A stretch of 7,393 nt of DNA from contig JANYDV010000072.1 in NCBI GenBank assembly GCA_025363505.1, positions 1 to 7,393 on the forward strand. Reading direction: 5' to 3'. Made by a program: the position numbers and the translations under genes. This DNA is from Bacteroidota bacterium (GTDB taxonomy: Bacteria; Bacteroidota; Ignavibacteria; Palsa-1295). Each line of letters begins with the position of its first letter. The stretch's first letter is position 1. Positions 6,758-7,393 of this stretch are shown one piece after another. The notes under the pieces are model-generated. The model ran no database searches and was not told where the DNA came from. It saw only the letters and a program-made list of their open reading frames with translations.

Positions 6758-6831
6758 GGGCAATTGGCGCAGTTGGTTAGCGCGTTTCCTTGACATGGAA
6801 AAGGTCACAGGTTCGAATCCTGTATTGCCCA
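6758..6831 (+). tRNA. tRNA-Val (anticodon GAC)
   Basis: The 74-nt cloverleaf is complete. The acceptor stem is GGGCAAT (6758-6764) with ATTGCCC (6824-6830). The D-stem is GCGC with GCGC around an AGTTGGTTA loop. The anticodon stem is TTTCC with GGAAA around loop TTGACAT, putting anticodon GAC at 6792-6794. The variable loop is AGGTC, the T-stem is ACAGG with CCTGT around TTCGAAT, and the discriminator is A6831. GAC reads the valine codons GUC and GUU. The sequence after the discriminator is CCC, so the CCA end is not encoded and must be added by nucleotidyltransferase. An intrinsic terminator follows at once. Confidence 0.96.
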
Positions 6832-6841
6832 CCCTAAGTGT

Positions 6842-6871
6842 AAAAACCGAAGCAAAAGCTTCGGTTTTTTT
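6842..6871 (+). terminator. Intrinsic terminator after tRNA-Val
   Basis: ACCGAAGC (6846-6853), an AAAA loop and GCTTCGGT (6858-6865) form a perfect 8-bp stem that A:T pairs can extend outward. It is followed by a T-run up to 6871. It starts about 11 nt after the tRNA, a classic layout. The A-run on the 5' side lets it also work on the opposite strand. Confidence 0.9.
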
Positions 6872-6927
6872 GTATACTCCCAAATTGTTGATTCAAGTTA
6901 AAACCTTTTTTGAACGAGAAAATACCG

Positions 6928-6962
6928 TTTTTTTTTTTCGTTACATTTATTCCATATATTTG
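6928..6962 (+). promoter_or_regulatory. Candidate promoter of the secreted-protein gene with T11 tract
   Basis: TATATTTG at 6955-6962 fully matches the TAnnTTTG -7 consensus. The zone expected to hold the -33 element, 17-23 nt upstream, falls within an uninterrupted run of eleven T residues (6928-6938) instead of a clear TTG. Transcription would start near 6968, leaving a leader of about 80 nt. The motif is seen; activity is inferred. Confidence 0.45.
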
Positions 6963-6977
6963 TCTGGGAATATGGAA
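6950..6977. repeat. Perfect 8-12-8 inverted repeat over the -7 box (possible operator)
   Basis: TTCCATAT (6950-6957) and ATATGGAA (6970-6977) are exact reverse complements separated by 12 nt. The left arm overlaps the candidate -7 element and the right arm covers the expected transcription start. That is the layout of a repressor operator for a dimeric regulator. A DNA-level operator is more likely than an RNA hairpin, because most of the left arm would not be transcribed. Confidence 0.5.
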
Positions 6978-6991
6978 CACTAACTTCAACA

Positions 6992-7042
6992 ATGGAGAAT
7001 AGCGTTTTTTCCTTTTTTGTGTTTTCACAATTTTTGGAGTAA
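6992..7042 (+). CDS. Possible Phe-rich leader peptide (16 codons) upstream of the secreted-protein gene
   Basis: ATG at 6992 opens a frame reading MENSVFSFFVFSQFLE and ends with TAA at 7040-7042, six nt before the ATG of the next gene. The stop lies beside the main gene's GGAG, so translating this frame would pass ribosomes over that site. Five of the 16 residues are Phe, which recalls attenuator leader peptides. However, the leader is T-rich, and Phe codons would arise by chance. There is no ribosome binding site before it. Low confidence. Confidence 0.2.
   Translation: MENSVFSFFVFSQFLE
7017..7035 (+). promoter_or_regulatory. Small hairpin with U-tract in the 5' leader
   Basis: TTGTG (7017-7021), TTTT and CACAA (7026-7030) form a 5-bp stem followed by five T residues (7031-7035), directly against the GGAG site. 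It could act as a weak attenuator or hold the ribosome site near a structure. The stem is short and AT-rich, so it may be incidental. Confidence 0.25.
7036..7039 (+). promoter_or_regulatory. Ribosome binding site of the secreted-protein gene
   Basis: GGAG sits 9 nt before the ATG at 7049 and decides that start. It is the only clear Shine-Dalgarno sequence in front of any gene here. A GTG at 7046 lies in frame directly before the ATG and is an alternative start one codon earlier. Confidence 0.6.
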
Positions 7043-7048
7043 CACGTG

Positions 7049-7393
7049 ATGAAAACAAATAAGATGTTTTTTGTTATCGCGTTTTTGTGTTGTTGTGTAA
7101 CAATGCCCTGGGAAGCAATGGCACAAGGTCAACAACAAATGCCGACTTGCATTAAAGGTCAAGCAGTAGCAACTTGTTTTTCCGGACATAATCCTACAAA
7201 TTACAATCAGATACTTGATGCCTACGTCGTAGGTATCGTTGATGTTCATCAACCTGTTGGTCCGGGTACTGTTTCTGCTTGGCCAGCTCCGATGTATCAC
7301 GGTCCGGCAAATAGTTGGAAAGCCTCACTTTTCGGACAAGTATATGGTATTGCTATTGATAAACGGAACAATATCTATCTTACAGCAACAACC
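7049..7393 (+). CDS. Secreted protein, N-terminal part (signal peptide, beta-propeller-like repeat); runs off the window
   Basis: Only the first 115 codons are present. The protein opens with a type I signal peptide: MKTNK, a hydrophobic core MFFVIAFLCCCVTM (6-19), and a likely cleavage after AMA (A25|Q26). The cysteines of the core do not form a lipobox, so it is probably not a lipoprotein. The mature start is Gln-rich (QGQQQ). Two further cysteines occur in PTCIKGQAVATCFSG. Near the end, VYGIAIDKRNNIYLTATT resembles a blade of NHL/SBBP-type beta-propeller repeats ('GIAID..GNIYVT'). In this group of bacteria such proteins are often large, surface-exposed and sometimes exported by the type IX system, but no sorting domain can be seen because the C-terminus is missing. 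The gene follows the tRNA terminator and has its own promoter-like region with several leader structures. Function is unknown. Confidence 0.8.
   Translation, partial: MKTNKMFFVIAFLCCCVTMPWEAMAQGQQQMPTCIKGQAVATCFSGHNPTNYNQILDAYVVGIVDVHQPVGPGTVSAWPAPMYHGPANSWKASLFGQVYGIAIDKRNNIYLTATT

Noticed and set aside
6758..6871. Integration site (attL/attR) of a mobile element at the tRNA
   Set aside because: No second copy of the tRNA 3' end and no integrase gene are visible in the window.
6795..6983. 62-codon plus-strand frame starting inside tRNA-Val
   Set aside because: It translates the tRNA T-arm, then the terminator and T-rich DNA; this is a typical false call over tRNA genes.
6834..7058. 74-codon minus-strand frame over the terminator and leader
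   Set aside because: Its Lys/Phe-rich content comes from the A/T tracts, and it covers the intrinsic terminator and the promoter of the next gene.
7025..7300. 91-codon minus-strand frame opposite the secreted-protein gene
   Set aside because: The plus-strand frame has a signal peptide, a ribosome site and a propeller-like motif; the antisense frame has none.
1..7393. CRISPR array, insertion sequence, toxin-antitoxin pair or known defence system
   Set aside because: No repeat-spacer pattern, transposase or defence-type domain could be seen on either strand.

Overview
The window looks like chromosomal DNA of a member of the Bacteroidota/Chlorobiota (FCB) group, possibly a Chlorobi- or Kapabacteria-like lineage; the exact lineage is inference. 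The reasons are a clear bshA (bacillithiol synthesis), near absence of Shine-Dalgarno sequences before most genes, promoter-like motifs fitting the Bacteroidota consensus (TTG, a 17-23 nt spacer, TAnnTTTG), a tRNA without an encoded CCA end, and an exported beta-propeller-like protein. Base composition is moderate, with AT-rich intergenic DNA.

Layout: 1-287 is AT-rich and holds no supportable gene, only a perfect hairpin and a weak terminator-like fold. From 3450 down to 288 on the minus strand lies a tight three-gene cluster: bshA, a family-4 glycosyltransferase and a class I SAM methyltransferase (gaps of 19 and 6 bp). Divergent from bshA is a YigZ/IMPACT-family gene (3547-4167, plus). Its 3' end overlaps by 20 bp the end of a convergent 720-residue gene (6310-4148, minus). 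That gene encodes an unusual polytopic membrane protein with a predicted extracytoplasmic gluzincin (HELVH...E) peptidase domain and a TPR-like tail. Divergent from it is a 101-residue hypothetical gene (6392-6697, plus), and the two are separated by interleaved candidate promoters. Two GC-rich hairpins, a tRNA-Val(GAC) and a strong intrinsic terminator follow. The window ends inside a secreted-protein gene (7049 onward), whose leader is elaborate: a T11 tract, an 8-12-8 inverted repeat over the -7 box, a Phe-rich 16-codon upstream ORF, and a small hairpin next to the only clear ribosome binding site in the window.

How the genes may work together: bshA makes the first intermediate of bacillithiol. 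Its co-directional glycosyltransferase and methyltransferase could belong to a glycan pathway or, more speculatively, to thiol modification such as N-methyl-bacillithiol. The membrane peptidase, YigZ-like protein, small hypothetical protein and tRNA show no evident shared pathway. No phage, IS, CRISPR or classical defence system is visible. The most unusual items are the 7-TM/peptidase/TPR fusion and the regulatory region before the secreted protein.
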